From Streptomyces sp. NBC_00820 (GTDB taxonomy: Bacteria; Actinomycetota; Actinomycetes; Streptomycetales; Streptomycetaceae), in contig NZ_CP108882.1 of NCBI RefSeq assembly GCF_036347055.1, positions 1,612,001-1,676,000 of the forward strand: a stretch of 64,000 nt of DNA, in the 5' to 3' direction. The notes beneath the pieces were generated by a model. The model saw only the letters and a list, made by a program, of their open reading frames with translations, did not search any database and was not told where the DNA came from. Positions 19,133 to 26,699 of the stretch are shown here, in pieces (position 1 is the first letter of the stretch; the number at the start of each line of letters is the position of its first letter). A program made the translations under genes and the position numbers.

Positions 19133-19299
19133 GACCAACAGCCTTCCAAACCAAGACTCTCCCCGGTGCGGGCCGCTGAACTGCAAAGACCCGTACTCCT
19201 GTTGTGTCCTTCCGGCGTACGGCGCAAACGGCCCGGGTATCACCAAACGGGCAGAAGACGGTACGTCATCTGCCGTGGGTGAACAAGGAGTTGGGTGGG

Positions 19300-20025
19300 A
19301 TGGCGAACTGGTACGAGGGGCCGCTCGCGGCCTTCGACACGGAGACGACGGGCGTGGACGTCGAGACCGACCGAATCGTTTCGGCCGCCGTCGTCGTCCA
19401 GGACGCGCCGGGTACCCGGCCGCGGGTGGTCCGCTGGCTGGTGAACCCGGGGGTGCCGGTGCCCGAGGCGGCGACAGCGGTGCACGGGCTGACGGAGGAA
19501 CACCTTCAGCACAACGGCCGCTGGCCCGCGCCGGTGATGTACGAGATAGCCGAGCAGCTGACGGAGCACGCGGCGATGGGCCGTCCGCTGGTGGTGATGA
19601 ACGCTCCGTTCGATCTGACGCTGCTGGACCGGGAGTTGCGCCGGCACCGCGCGTCCTCGCTGGAGCGCTGGTTCGAGTCGACGCCGCTGCGGGTGCTGGA
19701 CCCGCGGGTGCTGGACAAGCACCTGGACCGCTACCGCAAGGGCCGGCGCACCCTGACCGACCTGTGCGAGCACTACGGCGTGACGCTGGAGGGCGCGCAC
19801 GACGCGGCGGCGGACGCGCTCGCCTCGCTGGACGTCGTACGGGCCCTGGGCCGTCGGTTCGCGGCCCGGCTGGAGCGGTTGTCCCCCGCCGAGCTGCACT
19901 CGCTGCAGGCCACCTGGCACGCGGCGCAGGCGCGCGGGCTGCAGGCGTGGTTCGCACGCAGCGGCTCGGAGGAGACGGTCAGCACGGACTGGCCGCTGCG
20001 GCCGGAGCTGTCGGCGGCGGCGTAG
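19300..20025 (+). CDS. DnaQ-like 3'-5' exonuclease
   Basis: A 241-residue DEDDh exonuclease resembling the epsilon proofreading subunit of DNA polymerase III. The three active-site motifs are seen: ExoI FDTETTG (about residue 12), ExoII VVMNAPFDLTLL and ExoIII HDAAADA. The C-terminal 60 residues are helical and could be a polymerase- or partner-binding part. ATG 19300 has AAGGAG 10 nt upstream. It shares a 167-bp divergent promoter region with the DUF4365 gene. Whether it acts in replication or repair is not known. Confidence 0.93.
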   Translation: MANWYEGPLAAFDTETTGVDVETDRIVSAAVVVQDAPGTRPRVVRWLVNPGVPVPEAATAVHGLTEEHLQHNGRWPAPVMYEIAEQLTEHAAMGRPLVVMNAPFDLTLLDRELRRHRASSLERWFESTPLRVLDPRVLDKHLDRYRKGRRTLTDLCEHYGVTLEGAHDAAADALASLDVVRALGRRFAARLERLSPAELHSLQATWHAAQARGLQAWFARSGSEETVSTDWPLRPELSAAA

Positions 20026-20109
20026 GGCGTCGGCGTAGGGCGTCGGCATCTGGGCCGGCGTCTGGTGGTGTTCGTGTTGTTCGTGTTGTTCCTGGTGGTG
20101 TTCGCCGTG

Positions 20110-20140
20110 CCCGGCCGCCCCGGATGCCCGGGCGGCCGGG
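20110..20140. terminator. Terminator between exonuclease and DUF2207 genes
   Basis: CCCGGCCGCCC (20110-20120) pairs perfectly with GGGCGGCCGGG (20130-20140) across a 9-base loop. The two flanking genes converge here, so it probably serves both. Confidence 0.8.
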
Positions 20141-20149
20141 TACGGCGTG

Positions 20150-21997
20150 TCACCAGGAGCCGCCGCCTCCGCCGCCCGATCCTCCGCCGACGCTGCCGGA
20201 GGAGCCGCTGTTGAACGAGCTGCCGCCGGAGCTGCCCGAACTGCTGCTGGCGGGCCGCGTGTGCGTGCGCGCGCATGCCGAGTGGAGTCCGAGGGCCAGG
20301 CTGGGCTCCAGGGTCCTCACCGTCGAGGTGCGGCGGGTGGTGGTGACGGCGGAATCCTCCAGGGCGCGTTGCCAGCTGCTGCCCAGGCCGAGGGCCACCG
20401 CCCACGCCGTGTACCGCTCGACCTGCCTGTCGTCGAGGTGTCCGGAGTCCGGGAGGGCCGCCGGGTCGGCGAGGTAGCGCCGCAGGGCCTCGACGCGGAG
20501 CCAGAGCCTGGTGCCCGCGGGCGTGCGGGAGTGGAGCTCCATGCCGAAGAGCGCCGCGGCGAGGCCTGCGCCGAGGGCGATCGCGCCCGCGAGGAGGGCG
20601 GGATCCCCGGCCGGGTTGCGGCCGCCGCCGAGCACGGCGCCCACGACGGCGGTCACGAAACCGGCCCCGGCGAGGGCTGTGCCGACGCGCCGTACGACGG
20701 TGACGCGGCGCGCGGCGCTCTCGTCCCAGTTTCCGCTGCTGCCCTGCCATCTCTCCAGGTGGCTGCCGATCGCCTCCCAGGCCGCGAGGAAGCCCGGGTC
20801 GTAGCGGCCGAGGGTGAGTTCGTCGAGGCCGCCGAGCATCCGGCGCAGGATGTCCCGGGTGTCCGGGTCGGCCGTCGCGATCCCGGTGCCGCGCCTGATG
20901 GTCGGAGCTTGCGTGGAGCCGGACAGGGTGATGTGCCCGTCGACGGCGGCGCCGAGCAGCCACGCGATCCGGTGCTCGGGCTCGACCCGTTCGGCGAGCA
21001 GGACGCCGCCCTGAGCGGGGGTCAGCCCCTCGGGGAGTGCGGCGCTCGGGGTGAGGGCGGAGATGAGTCCGCGGTGCCCGACGCGTCGCGCTCTGCCGGG
21101 AGTCCCGTCGGGTCCCTCGGGCGCGTACCGGTCGCGGCCGGCGACCCGGAGCAGCCCGCACGCGATCACGGCGGCGGCCAGGGCGGCGCCGACGGCGAGC
21201 AGCACGGCCTTCAGGGGCCGCTCGACGGTGGTGCCGACGGCCTTCCCGGTGGGCGGCGCGGGCAGCCGGTCCGCGGCGCCGGTCCCCTTTTTGCCGCCGG
21301 TGGCGTACAGAGTGACGCCTTCTTTGCCCTTGAGCACGGCGAGCCGGACGCTCAGCGCGCCGGGTCCGGTCCGCTCGACCCGGCAGCGGTCGGTGGCGTT
21401 CCACCCGCCGTGCACACAGCGGGTGCCCGTGAGGCCGTAGGGCGCCACGACGTGGATCTCGACGTCCGCGCGGTCGACCCGCCAGCCGGTCCCGACCGCG
21501 TCCCAGGCGAGCTTGCCGTTCTTCACGACGTCCTGGAGCGTGTACTGCACCCGGTAGCGGTGCAGGCCCTCGACGCCGCCGCCGGGGTCGCCCACCTTGA
21601 TGCGGGTCGCGATCTCGTCGCCGCCGTCCTGTCTGCGGTAGTGGTCGCCGTAGTCGAGCTCCCACGGCACCACGGCGCCGTCCTCGGTGGCGCGGACCTT
21701 GGCCTCTTCGTGGTCGTAGGGCAGGTCCGGCAGGTCCCGGTAGATACCGTGCCGGGGGGTGTCCCTGTAGCCGAAGTCGTAGTCGATCACCTCGGTGATG
21801 CGGGCGCTGCCGTCCTCGGCGATCTCGGCGCCCACCCACATCCTGGTGACCCGCTCCTCGTTCCCCAGCAGGCGTGCGACCCCCACGGACGCGGCGAGCA
21901 CCAGCAGGGCGGCGAGGATGCCGATCAGGCCTCGGATCCTGCGCCGCCGTACCGAAGTTCTCCGGCCGGGTCTTCCTCCACGTGTTCCGTCGCTCAC
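20150..21997 (-). CDS. DUF2207 family membrane protein
   Basis: A 615-residue membrane protein of the YciQ/DUF2207 type. It has an N-terminal helix (about residues 24-45, GLIGILAALLVLAASVGVA), a large predicted extracytoplasmic beta-rich domain (DUF2207), two central hydrophobic regions, and a low-complexity Ser/Gly tail ending GGGGGGSW, a hallmark of the family. Function is unknown. GTG 21997 with GAGGGGGG upstream is the start; the open frame to 22186 crosses a tRNA antisense and is not coding. Confidence 0.9.
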   Translation of the reverse strand: MSDGTRGGRPGRRTSVRRRRIRGLIGILAALLVLAASVGVARLLGNEERVTRMWVGAEIAEDGSARITEVIDYDFGYRDTPRHGIYRDLPDLPYDHEEAKVRATEDGAVVPWELDYGDHYRRQDGGDEIATRIKVGDPGGGVEGLHRYRVQYTLQDVVKNGKLAWDAVGTGWRVDRADVEIHVVAPYGLTGTRCVHGGWNATDRCRVERTGPGALSVRLAVLKGKEGVTLYATGGKKGTGAADRLPAPPTGKAVGTTVERPLKAVLLAVGAALAAAVIACGLLRVAGRDRYAPEGPDGTPGRARRVGHRGLISALTPSAALPEGLTPAQGGVLLAERVEPEHRIAWLLGAAVDGHITLSGSTQAPTIRRGTGIATADPDTRDILRRMLGGLDELTLGRYDPGFLAAWEAIGSHLERWQGSSGNWDESAARRVTVVRRVGTALAGAGFVTAVVGAVLGGGRNPAGDPALLAGAIALGAGLAAALFGMELHSRTPAGTRLWLRVEALRRYLADPAALPDSGHLDDRQVERYTAWAVALGLGSSWQRALEDSAVTTTRRTSTVRTLEPSLALGLHSACARTHTRPASSSSGSSGGSSFNSGSSGSVGGGSGGGGGGSW

Positions 21998-22034
21998 GGC
22001 GCCCCCCTCAAGACGTACCTGTGAACAAAGCAGA

Positions 22035-22064
22035 AGAGCCGGTCCGCGTTGACGGACCGGCTCT
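22035..22064 (-). terminator. Terminator of tRNA-Val(CAC) copy 1
   Basis: A perfect 12-bp stem AGAGCCGGTCCG/CGGACCGGCTCT with a 6-base loop lies 7 bases past the tRNA 3' end, followed on the minus strand by a T-containing run (TTCTGCTTTG). Confidence 0.88.
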
Positions 22065-22071
22065 CTCCCGG

Positions 22072-22143
22072 TGGGCGATACTGGGTTCGAACCAGTGACC
22101 TCTTCGGTGTGAACGAAGCGCTCTCCCACTGAGCTAATCGCCC
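22072..22143 (-). tRNA. tRNA-Val (CAC), copy 1
   Basis: A 72-nt cloverleaf on the minus strand with acceptor GGGCGAT/ATCGCCC. The anticodon stem CTTCG/CGAAG closes the loop TTCACAC, giving anticodon CAC (reads GUG). The T-loop TTCGAAC is normal. CCA is not encoded. Sequence is identical to the copy at 22785-22856. Confidence 0.97.
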
Positions 22144-22336
22144 GGGAACGCACTGAACAATACAGGTCCTGGCGGGGTTGGTTCAAACCGCTGCCGGATG
22201 ACGGAGCGGTTCGCGCCCGCCGGCCCGCGTCATCGGGCGGTGGCCGACGCGGAAGGTGAGCTGCCCCGGGCGGCCGGCCATCGGGGCGAGGGCCCGCGGA
22301 CCTCGGCGATCCGTTCAGGGACCACAGGGCGGAGGC

Positions 22337-22412
22337 GGCAGTGGGTCCCGCCTAGGAGTCGAGCCCGCCCGGCCGGCAGTGGGTCCTGCCCAGGGGCCGA
22401 GCCCGCCCGGGC
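22337..22412. repeat. Two copies of a 38-bp tandem repeat
   Basis: The unit begins GGCAGTGGGTCC and ends GAGCCCGCCCGG; the second copy starts 38 bases after the first and differs at a few positions in the middle. It is non-coding as far as can be seen. Confidence 0.75.
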
Positions 22413-22427
22413 GGCCGCCGGGGATTC

Positions 22428-22443
22428 TGAGTACGCGTACTCA
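22428..22443. promoter_or_regulatory. Perfect 16-bp palindrome, operator-like
   Basis: TGAGTACGCGTACTCA reads the same on both strands. Perfect palindromes of this length are usually regulator-binding sites. There is no obvious target gene within 400 bases except the tRNA-Val gene at 22072-22143. Confidence 0.45.
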
Positions 22444-22743
22444 TGCGCCGCGCCGTGACGCGGACCACACTCGGGGCGAGCGCCGCCGCCCGTGCGACGG
22501 CGCTCGTCCGGCATCGATGTGACCGGGCCTCAGATCACCCTCTCGCACAGGGCACTTGAGGTCGTCGAGAATTTCCCCCATGTCGCGCTTCCGGGGAAAT
22601 CCGACAGCATTCCTGAATAGGTCCGGGGAATTTTCCGCCGGCGACCGGAGGCGGGAACTCCCCGCCGGAAGGAAGGTCGGTCGCGGGTAACGGATCGTCA
22701 CCGTCCTCTTTCCGGTGGGGCGATCGCCTCGCACGCATACGAC

Positions 22744-22776
22744 GACGACCCACCTGCTGTTCGCAGATGGGCCGTC
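22744..22776 (-). terminator. Terminator of tRNA-Val(CAC) copy 2
   Basis: On the plus strand GACGACCCACCTGC (22744-22757) faces GCAGATGGGCCGTC (22763-22776) around a 5-base loop; in the RNA this is a 14-bp stem including two G-U pairs, 8 bases past the tRNA. Confidence 0.8.
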
Positions 22777-22784
22777 GGTCCGGG

Positions 22785-22856
22785 TGGGCGATACTGGGTT
22801 CGAACCAGTGACCTCTTCGGTGTGAACGAAGCGCTCTCCCACTGAGCTAATCGCCC
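22785..22856 (-). tRNA. tRNA-Val (CAC), copy 2
   Basis: Identical to the tRNA at 22072-22143: acceptor GGGCGAT/ATCGCCC, anticodon loop TTCACAC with anticodon CAC. It has its own terminator and different flanks, so each copy seems to be transcribed as a unit. Confidence 0.97.
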
Positions 22857-22926
22857 GGGCACAGGAAGAACATTACCCCATGTCAGGGGGTGCCTCCGAC
22901 CAGGGACGGACCCGGTGGACGGGGGA

Positions 22927-22955
22927 GGCCGGACCGGCGGGCTCGCGGTCCGGCC
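22927..22955 (-). terminator. Terminator of the PGPGW gene
   Basis: GGCCGGACC (22927-22935) pairs perfectly with GGTCCGGCC (22947-22955) across an 11-base loop, 51 bases past the stop codon of the PGPGW gene. Confidence 0.7.
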
Positions 22956-23006
22956 CGATCGGCGCCGGGGTCCGGGCCCACGGGCGGCCGCAGCGCCCGC
23001 GCCGGA

Positions 23007-23504
23007 TCACTGGTCCTTGATCTTCCAGGGCATCACGGCGCCGAACTTCCACACGTAGATCCCGAGCAGGACGCCCACGATCACCAGACCGAGCACCGTG
23101 AGGACGATGTTGCGGCGGCGCACCCTGGGGTCGAGCGCTCGCTGGGCCGCCTCGGTCACCTTGCGTTTCGTCCAGCGGAGCACGAGCTGGGCCCAGACGA
23201 ACTCGGTCGCCCAGATCGCCATGCCGCCGAAGATCACCAGCCAGCCCGGTCCGGGCAGCGGCAGCATCACGACGCCGGCCACGACGACCGCGAGGCCGAC
23301 CACGAAGACGCCGACCTGCCAGCTCAGGTGCAGGGCCCGGCGGGCCTTGATGAATTCCGGCGCCCGGGAGCCCAGCCCCGGCCCGGACCGCTGATCGCCC
23401 GCCTCCACCGCACCCGCCTCGTCCGCCGTCTCCGTCCGGTCCGTCCGGTCCGCCCGGTCGACCGTCACGACAACCTCGCCCGACTCGTCACTCCCCGTAT
23501 TCAT
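23007..23504 (-). CDS. PGPGW-motif membrane protein (TIGR02611 type)
   Basis: A 165-residue membrane protein with a polar N-terminus rich in Asp/Arg/Thr, two adjacent hydrophobic helices flanking the family motif LPLPGPGW (about residues 88-95), and a C-terminal helix (VLTVLGLVIVGVLLGIYVW). Function is unknown for this family. ATG 23504 is chosen; the frame runs a little further up to 23537. It is divergent from ssgB, with a 191-bp shared promoter region. Confidence 0.88.
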   Translation of the reverse strand: MNTGSDESGEVVVTVDRADRTDRTETADEAGAVEAGDQRSGPGLGSRAPEFIKARRALHLSWQVGVFVVGLAVVVAGVVMLPLPGPGWLVIFGGMAIWATEFVWAQLVLRWTKRKVTEAAQRALDPRVRRRNIVLTVLGLVIVGVLLGIYVWKFGAVMPWKIKDQ

Positions 23505-23596
23505 ACAGACAAACCCTACCGGAGTGAATCCGGTCACTGGAATGGTCGTAGACCTCGTCGGAGTTCTCGGCCGGAAGGGTTACGTAAAGGCACGCA

Positions 23597-23614
23597 AAAC
23601 CCTCAGAGGGGTTT
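23597..23614. promoter_or_regulatory. Inverted repeat in the ssgB promoter region
   Basis: AAACCC (23597-23602) and GGGTTT (23609-23614), with CCTC and GAGG nested inside, form an imperfect 18-bp inverted repeat about 82 bases before the ssgB ATG. The GTTT at its right edge could also serve as the -35 of a SigH/SigB-type promoter (GTTT, then GGT about 14 bases on); ssgB of S. coelicolor is known to depend on SigH. Both readings are inference. Confidence 0.4.
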
Positions 23615-23695
23615 ACAACGGCACCGTAGGTGGCATGTCGATTTCGCCGACGTGCGAATCCCCGAGCGCACACTGAGCGAAAGGCCCTGGCGCTT

Positions 23696-24109
23696 ATGAA
23701 CACCACGGTCAGCTGCGAGCTGCACCTGCGCCTCGTTGTGTCGAGCGAGTCCTCCCTGCCTGTCCCCGCAGGCCTGCGGTACGACACGGCCGACCCCTAC
23801 GCCGTGCACGCCACCTTCCACACCGGAGCCGAGGAGACCGTCGAGTGGGTGTTCGCCCGCGACCTCCTCGCCGAGGGGCTGCACCGGCCCACGGGCACCG
23901 GCGACGTCCGCGTCTGGCCATCGCGCAGTCATGGTCAGGGCGTCGTGTGCATCGCCCTCAGTTCTCCGGAGGGCGAGGCTCTGCTCGAGGCCCCGGCGCG
24001 GGCCCTGGAGTCCTTCCTGAAGCGAACCGACGCCGCCGTGCCGCCCGGCACGGAGCACCGCCACTTCGACCTGGATCAGGAGCTCTCGCACATCCTGGCG
24101 GAAAGCTAG
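23696..24109 (+). CDS. ssgB: SsgB, sporulation septum-site protein
   Basis: SsgA-like protein that in S. coelicolor marks septum sites in aerial hyphae and recruits FtsZ. The 137-residue product begins MNTTVSCELHLRL and looks virtually identical to the S. coelicolor protein as I remember it, in keeping with the extreme conservation of SsgB among streptomycetes. The full SALP domain is present, ending LSHILAES. ATG 23696 has GAAAGG upstream. A strong terminator (24184-24226) follows, so the gene is monocistronic. Confidence 0.96.
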   Translation: MNTTVSCELHLRLVVSSESSLPVPAGLRYDTADPYAVHATFHTGAEETVEWVFARDLLAEGLHRPTGTGDVRVWPSRSHGQGVVCIALSSPEGEALLEAPARALESFLKRTDAAVPPGTEHRHFDLDQELSHILAES

Positions 24110-24183
24110 CCGCGCCCCTTCAAGCAGCCCGGCGCCGTCCACTCGGGGAGACGGCTCGGGCCAAGACAACCGCATACGGCACA

Positions 24184-24226
24184 GGCCGACGCCGTCACCG
24201 TGAGCGTTCGCGGGACGGCGTCGGCC
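24184..24226 (+). terminator. Terminator of ssgB
   Basis: GGCCGACGCCGTC (24184-24196) and GACGGCGTCGGCC (24214-24226) form a perfect 13-bp stem with a 17-base loop. It lies in the 309-bp gap between ssgB and the next gene, which otherwise shows no gene. Confidence 0.82.
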
Positions 24227-24418
24227 CGTGCGCGTTTCCTGACGGGCCCCTACCGGCGCCGGGAGCCCGGGGCGGGCCCGGTGGGCACCCCCGGGCGGCC
24301 GGGGCGCTCCAGCGGCCCCCGCGGCGGGGTGAGGGCCGATAACGCCGGGCCCGGATGTCGCTACCATCGGCCAGCACCGGCGGGCGCCCGCGCCCGCCCC
24401 CAGGCCAGGGAGCGAAAC

Positions 24419-24979
24419 GTGCTGATCACCCACGACACCCGGTGTGCGCTCGACACGGTGGTGGATCTGGTGAACACCGCACCGGAGGACGACACGGCGA
24501 AGGACGGACTGCCGGACGTCACGACGCTCGCCGATTTCGTACGAAGCCACAAAATCAGTGATGTCGGGGTGCTCTCCGAGATCGACCTGGCGGCGGTACG
24601 CGGGGTCCGGGAGCGGTTCGCCGGGATCTTCGCGGCCCCCGAGCCCCGGTCCGCCGCCGGGATGATCAACGAGCTGATCGCCGCGGCGGGGACCACTCCG
24701 CGCCTGACGGACCACGACGGCTACGACTGGCATGTCCACTACTTCGCCCCGGGCGCCTCGGTCGCCGACCATCTCGCCGCCGACTGCGGGATGGCGCTCG
24801 CCTTCTTCGTGGTGGCCGGGGAGCAGGAGCGGCTGCGGCGCTGCGAGGCACCGGACTGCCGGCGGGCCTTCGTGGACCTCTCCCGCAATCGCTCACGCCG
24901 GTACTGCGACAGCCGCACGTGCGGGAACCGGCTGCACGTGGCCGCCTACCGGGCCCGGCGCAAGGAGGCCGCGGGCTGA
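24419..24979 (+). CDS. CGNR zinc-finger protein, putative transcriptional regulator
   Basis: A 186-residue protein with an N-terminal ABATE-like domain (LDTVVDLVNT ... LADFVRSH) and a C-terminal treble-clef-like finger whose cysteines lie in CEAPDC and YCDSRTCGNR, followed by an Arg/Lys-rich helix typical of this family (VAAYRARRKE). CGNR proteins are thought to bind DNA. It starts at GTG 24419 with GGGAG upstream. The longer reading from 24200 passes through the ssgB terminator and is rejected. Confidence 0.9.
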   Translation: MLITHDTRCALDTVVDLVNTAPEDDTAKDGLPDVTTLADFVRSHKISDVGVLSEIDLAAVRGVRERFAGIFAAPEPRSAAGMINELIAAAGTTPRLTDHDGYDWHVHYFAPGASVADHLAADCGMALAFFVVAGEQERLRRCEAPDCRRAFVDLSRNRSRRYCDSRTCGNRLHVAAYRARRKEAAG

Positions 24980-25128
24980 TCCGCGGGCGAGCGTGCCGGA
25001 CGCCAGGCGCGTGGCGAACGTCTGACGGACGCCGGGCGCGTGGCGAACTTCTGGCGCGTGCCGGCTCGTGTGCTCGCAGGGGGGCGACGCCTGTCCCGGC
25101 GGGTGGCGCCGGGACGGACGTGTACGGC

Positions 25129-25281
25129 TCACAGCAACAGCAGATCGTGCAGCGCTGCCATGAGGATGAGACACCCGATCACCGCCAGGAAGATCATCAG
25201 CGGTGGCTGGGAAAGGGCGAAGAGGCACCCGCGCGGCTCGTCCTTCGGCGGCGCGGCCTCGCTCTGTGTCGTGTCCAGCAT
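25129..25281 (-). CDS. Small 50-residue membrane protein
   Basis: A short ORF found by reading the minus strand. It begins MLDTTQSEAAPPKDEPRG, continues into one hydrophobic helix (PLMIFLAVIGCLILMAAL, about residues 28-45) and ends HDLLLL. Third codon positions are mostly G or C, as in real genes here, and it fills an otherwise empty 466-bp gap. ATG 25281 has only a weak purine-rich region (GGCGGCGAG) directly before it. Role unknown. Confidence 0.6.
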   Translation of the reverse strand: MLDTTQSEAAPPKDEPRGCLFALSQPPLMIFLAVIGCLILMAALHDLLLL

Positions 25282-25445
25282 CTCGCCGCCGATGATGACC
25301 CAAGGGGCCCCCTTTACGCGATCAACACTCCTGTAAAGTGCGGTAGTTCGCGGAAATCGCCCCGTCCCGCTCGAGTTGCTCCGTGTCGTGAACGGTTTCC
25401 GGACACACCGGGACGGTCTGTGTCGTTCAGCTCGTCATGAGCGGG

Positions 25446-25928
25446 TCATATGCCGTGCTTCTTGAGAATGGCCTCGATGTCGCTGAAATCCTCGGCGGAA
25501 CCCGCGGAGCCCGCGGAACCGGCCGACCCGGTGGCCCGGGGCGCTGTCGCGGTCCGGGCGGCGGGCCGGACGCCCTGGCCGAGAGCCGGGGTCGGCGTCG
25601 TGGTCGTGGTCGTGGCCACCACGCCGCTCTGTCCGGCGGCGGCCGCGGCCTCGCGCTCGGCACGCGTGCCGCCGCGCCGGCGCTCGACGGCGCGTGTGCC
25701 GGCGAACAGGAGCCAGGCGGCGCCCAGCACGCCGAATCCCGCCCAGGCCACGGGGCTGAACGCGGTGCCGGAGAGCCAGCCGACGACTCCCGTCATCACC
25801 AGGCCGACCGGCACCAGCGCGTACGCCGCGATGCGGGCGGCGGCCAGGAAGCGCTTGCGGTAGGCCGTGACCACAGCGATACCCAGGCCCGCCGCGGACA
25901 CGGCGGAGCAGACGGTCTCGGCAATCAT
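25446..25928 (-). CDS. Small membrane protein with Ala/Thr-rich tail
   Basis: A 160-residue protein with three hydrophobic segments in the first 80 residues, a low-complexity middle (a run of six Thr, then Ser-Ala-Gly repeats) and a conserved-looking end DFSDIEAILKKHGI that resembles a short docking peptide. I do not recognise a family. ATG 25928 has AGGAGG 6 nt upstream, which rules out the much longer open frame reaching 26525. Confidence 0.82.
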   Translation of the reverse strand: MIAETVCSAVSAAGLGIAVVTAYRKRFLAAARIAAYALVPVGLVMTGVVGWLSGTAFSPVAWAGFGVLGAAWLLFAGTRAVERRRGGTRAEREAAAAAGQSGVVATTTTTTPTPALGQGVRPAARTATAPRATGSAGSAGSAGSAEDFSDIEAILKKHGI

Positions 25929-26168
25929 CCGGTCCTCCTGGCGGGCTCGGTCGTACGGCGGGGGACGCGGGGCACGGACAGGTGCGCCTCGTCCCTTCCA
26001 TCCTGCACCGCCCGGTGCCCGCGATGCCATGCTCCGGCCCGACATCAGGGACATCTCCGGGTCGGCTCCTCCGGGGGTGTCGGGGGCGTGCGCGGTCGTA
26101 CGACCGTGATCGCGAGGCCTTCGGGCCGTGATTGGGTGGCCCGCGTCCGGCCTGGAAGACTGGGACTC

Positions 26169-26690
26169 ATGAGCGACTCCTCCCCCGTACCCACCGAACC
26201 CCTCGTCCTCGACGTCTGGTGCGAACTCCAGTGCCCCGACTGCCGCGGCGCCCTGGACGACGTCCGTGCCCTGCGTGCCCGCTACGGCGACCGGCTCGAG
26301 GTGCGGCTGCGGCACTTCCCGCTGGAGAAGCACAAGCACGCCTTCGCCGCCGCGCAGGCCGCCGAGGAGGCGCTGGAGCAGGGCAACGGCTGGCCGTACG
26401 TCGAGGCGGTGCTGGAGCGGGTCGAGGAGCTGGACGGTAAGGGAGAACCCTTCCTGGTCGAGGTGGCCCGGGAACTCGGTCTGGACGCGGAGGAGTTCGA
26501 CACCGCGCTGATCGACGGCCGGCACATCCTGATCGTGGACGCCGACCAGGCCGAGGGCAAGGCGATCGGAGTGACCGGCACCCCCACCTACGTCATCGGC
26601 GGCGAACGCCTCGACGGCGGCAAGAGCCAGGAAGGCCTGCGCGAGCGCATCGAGGAGATCGCGGACCGGCTGCTGTCCGGCGAGGCCTGA
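26169..26690 (+). CDS. DsbA-family (DSBA/FrnE-type) oxidoreductase
   Basis: A 173-residue thioredoxin-fold protein. The redox motif is CPDC at residues 22-25, followed by the helical insertion and the cis-proline loop TGTPTYVIGG near residue 138. No signal peptide is seen, so it is probably cytoplasmic. Start ATG 26169 (MSDSSPVPTEP). Its stop lies 9 bases from that of the convergent GNAT gene. Confidence 0.9.
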   Translation: MSDSSPVPTEPLVLDVWCELQCPDCRGALDDVRALRARYGDRLEVRLRHFPLEKHKHAFAAAQAAEEALEQGNGWPYVEAVLERVEELDGKGEPFLVEVARELGLDAEEFDTALIDGRHILIVDADQAEGKAIGVTGTPTYVIGGERLDGGKSQEGLRERIEEIADRLLSGEA

Positions 26691-26699
26691 CCCGCGGTC

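Larger units (their letters stand above)
22144..22784. other. 641-bp gap between the two tRNA-Val(CAC) genes
   Basis: No credible gene is seen. It holds a 38-bp direct repeat in two copies (22337-22374 and 22375-22412, differing at several bases), a perfect 16-bp palindrome at 22428-22443, and the terminator of tRNA copy 2 at its right end. Confidence 0.7.

Noticed and set aside
22441..22842. 133-residue minus-strand ORF containing MGERFVHTEEV
   Set aside because: It is a translation of the tRNA-Val gene and its flank; the same peptide appears over both tRNA copies.
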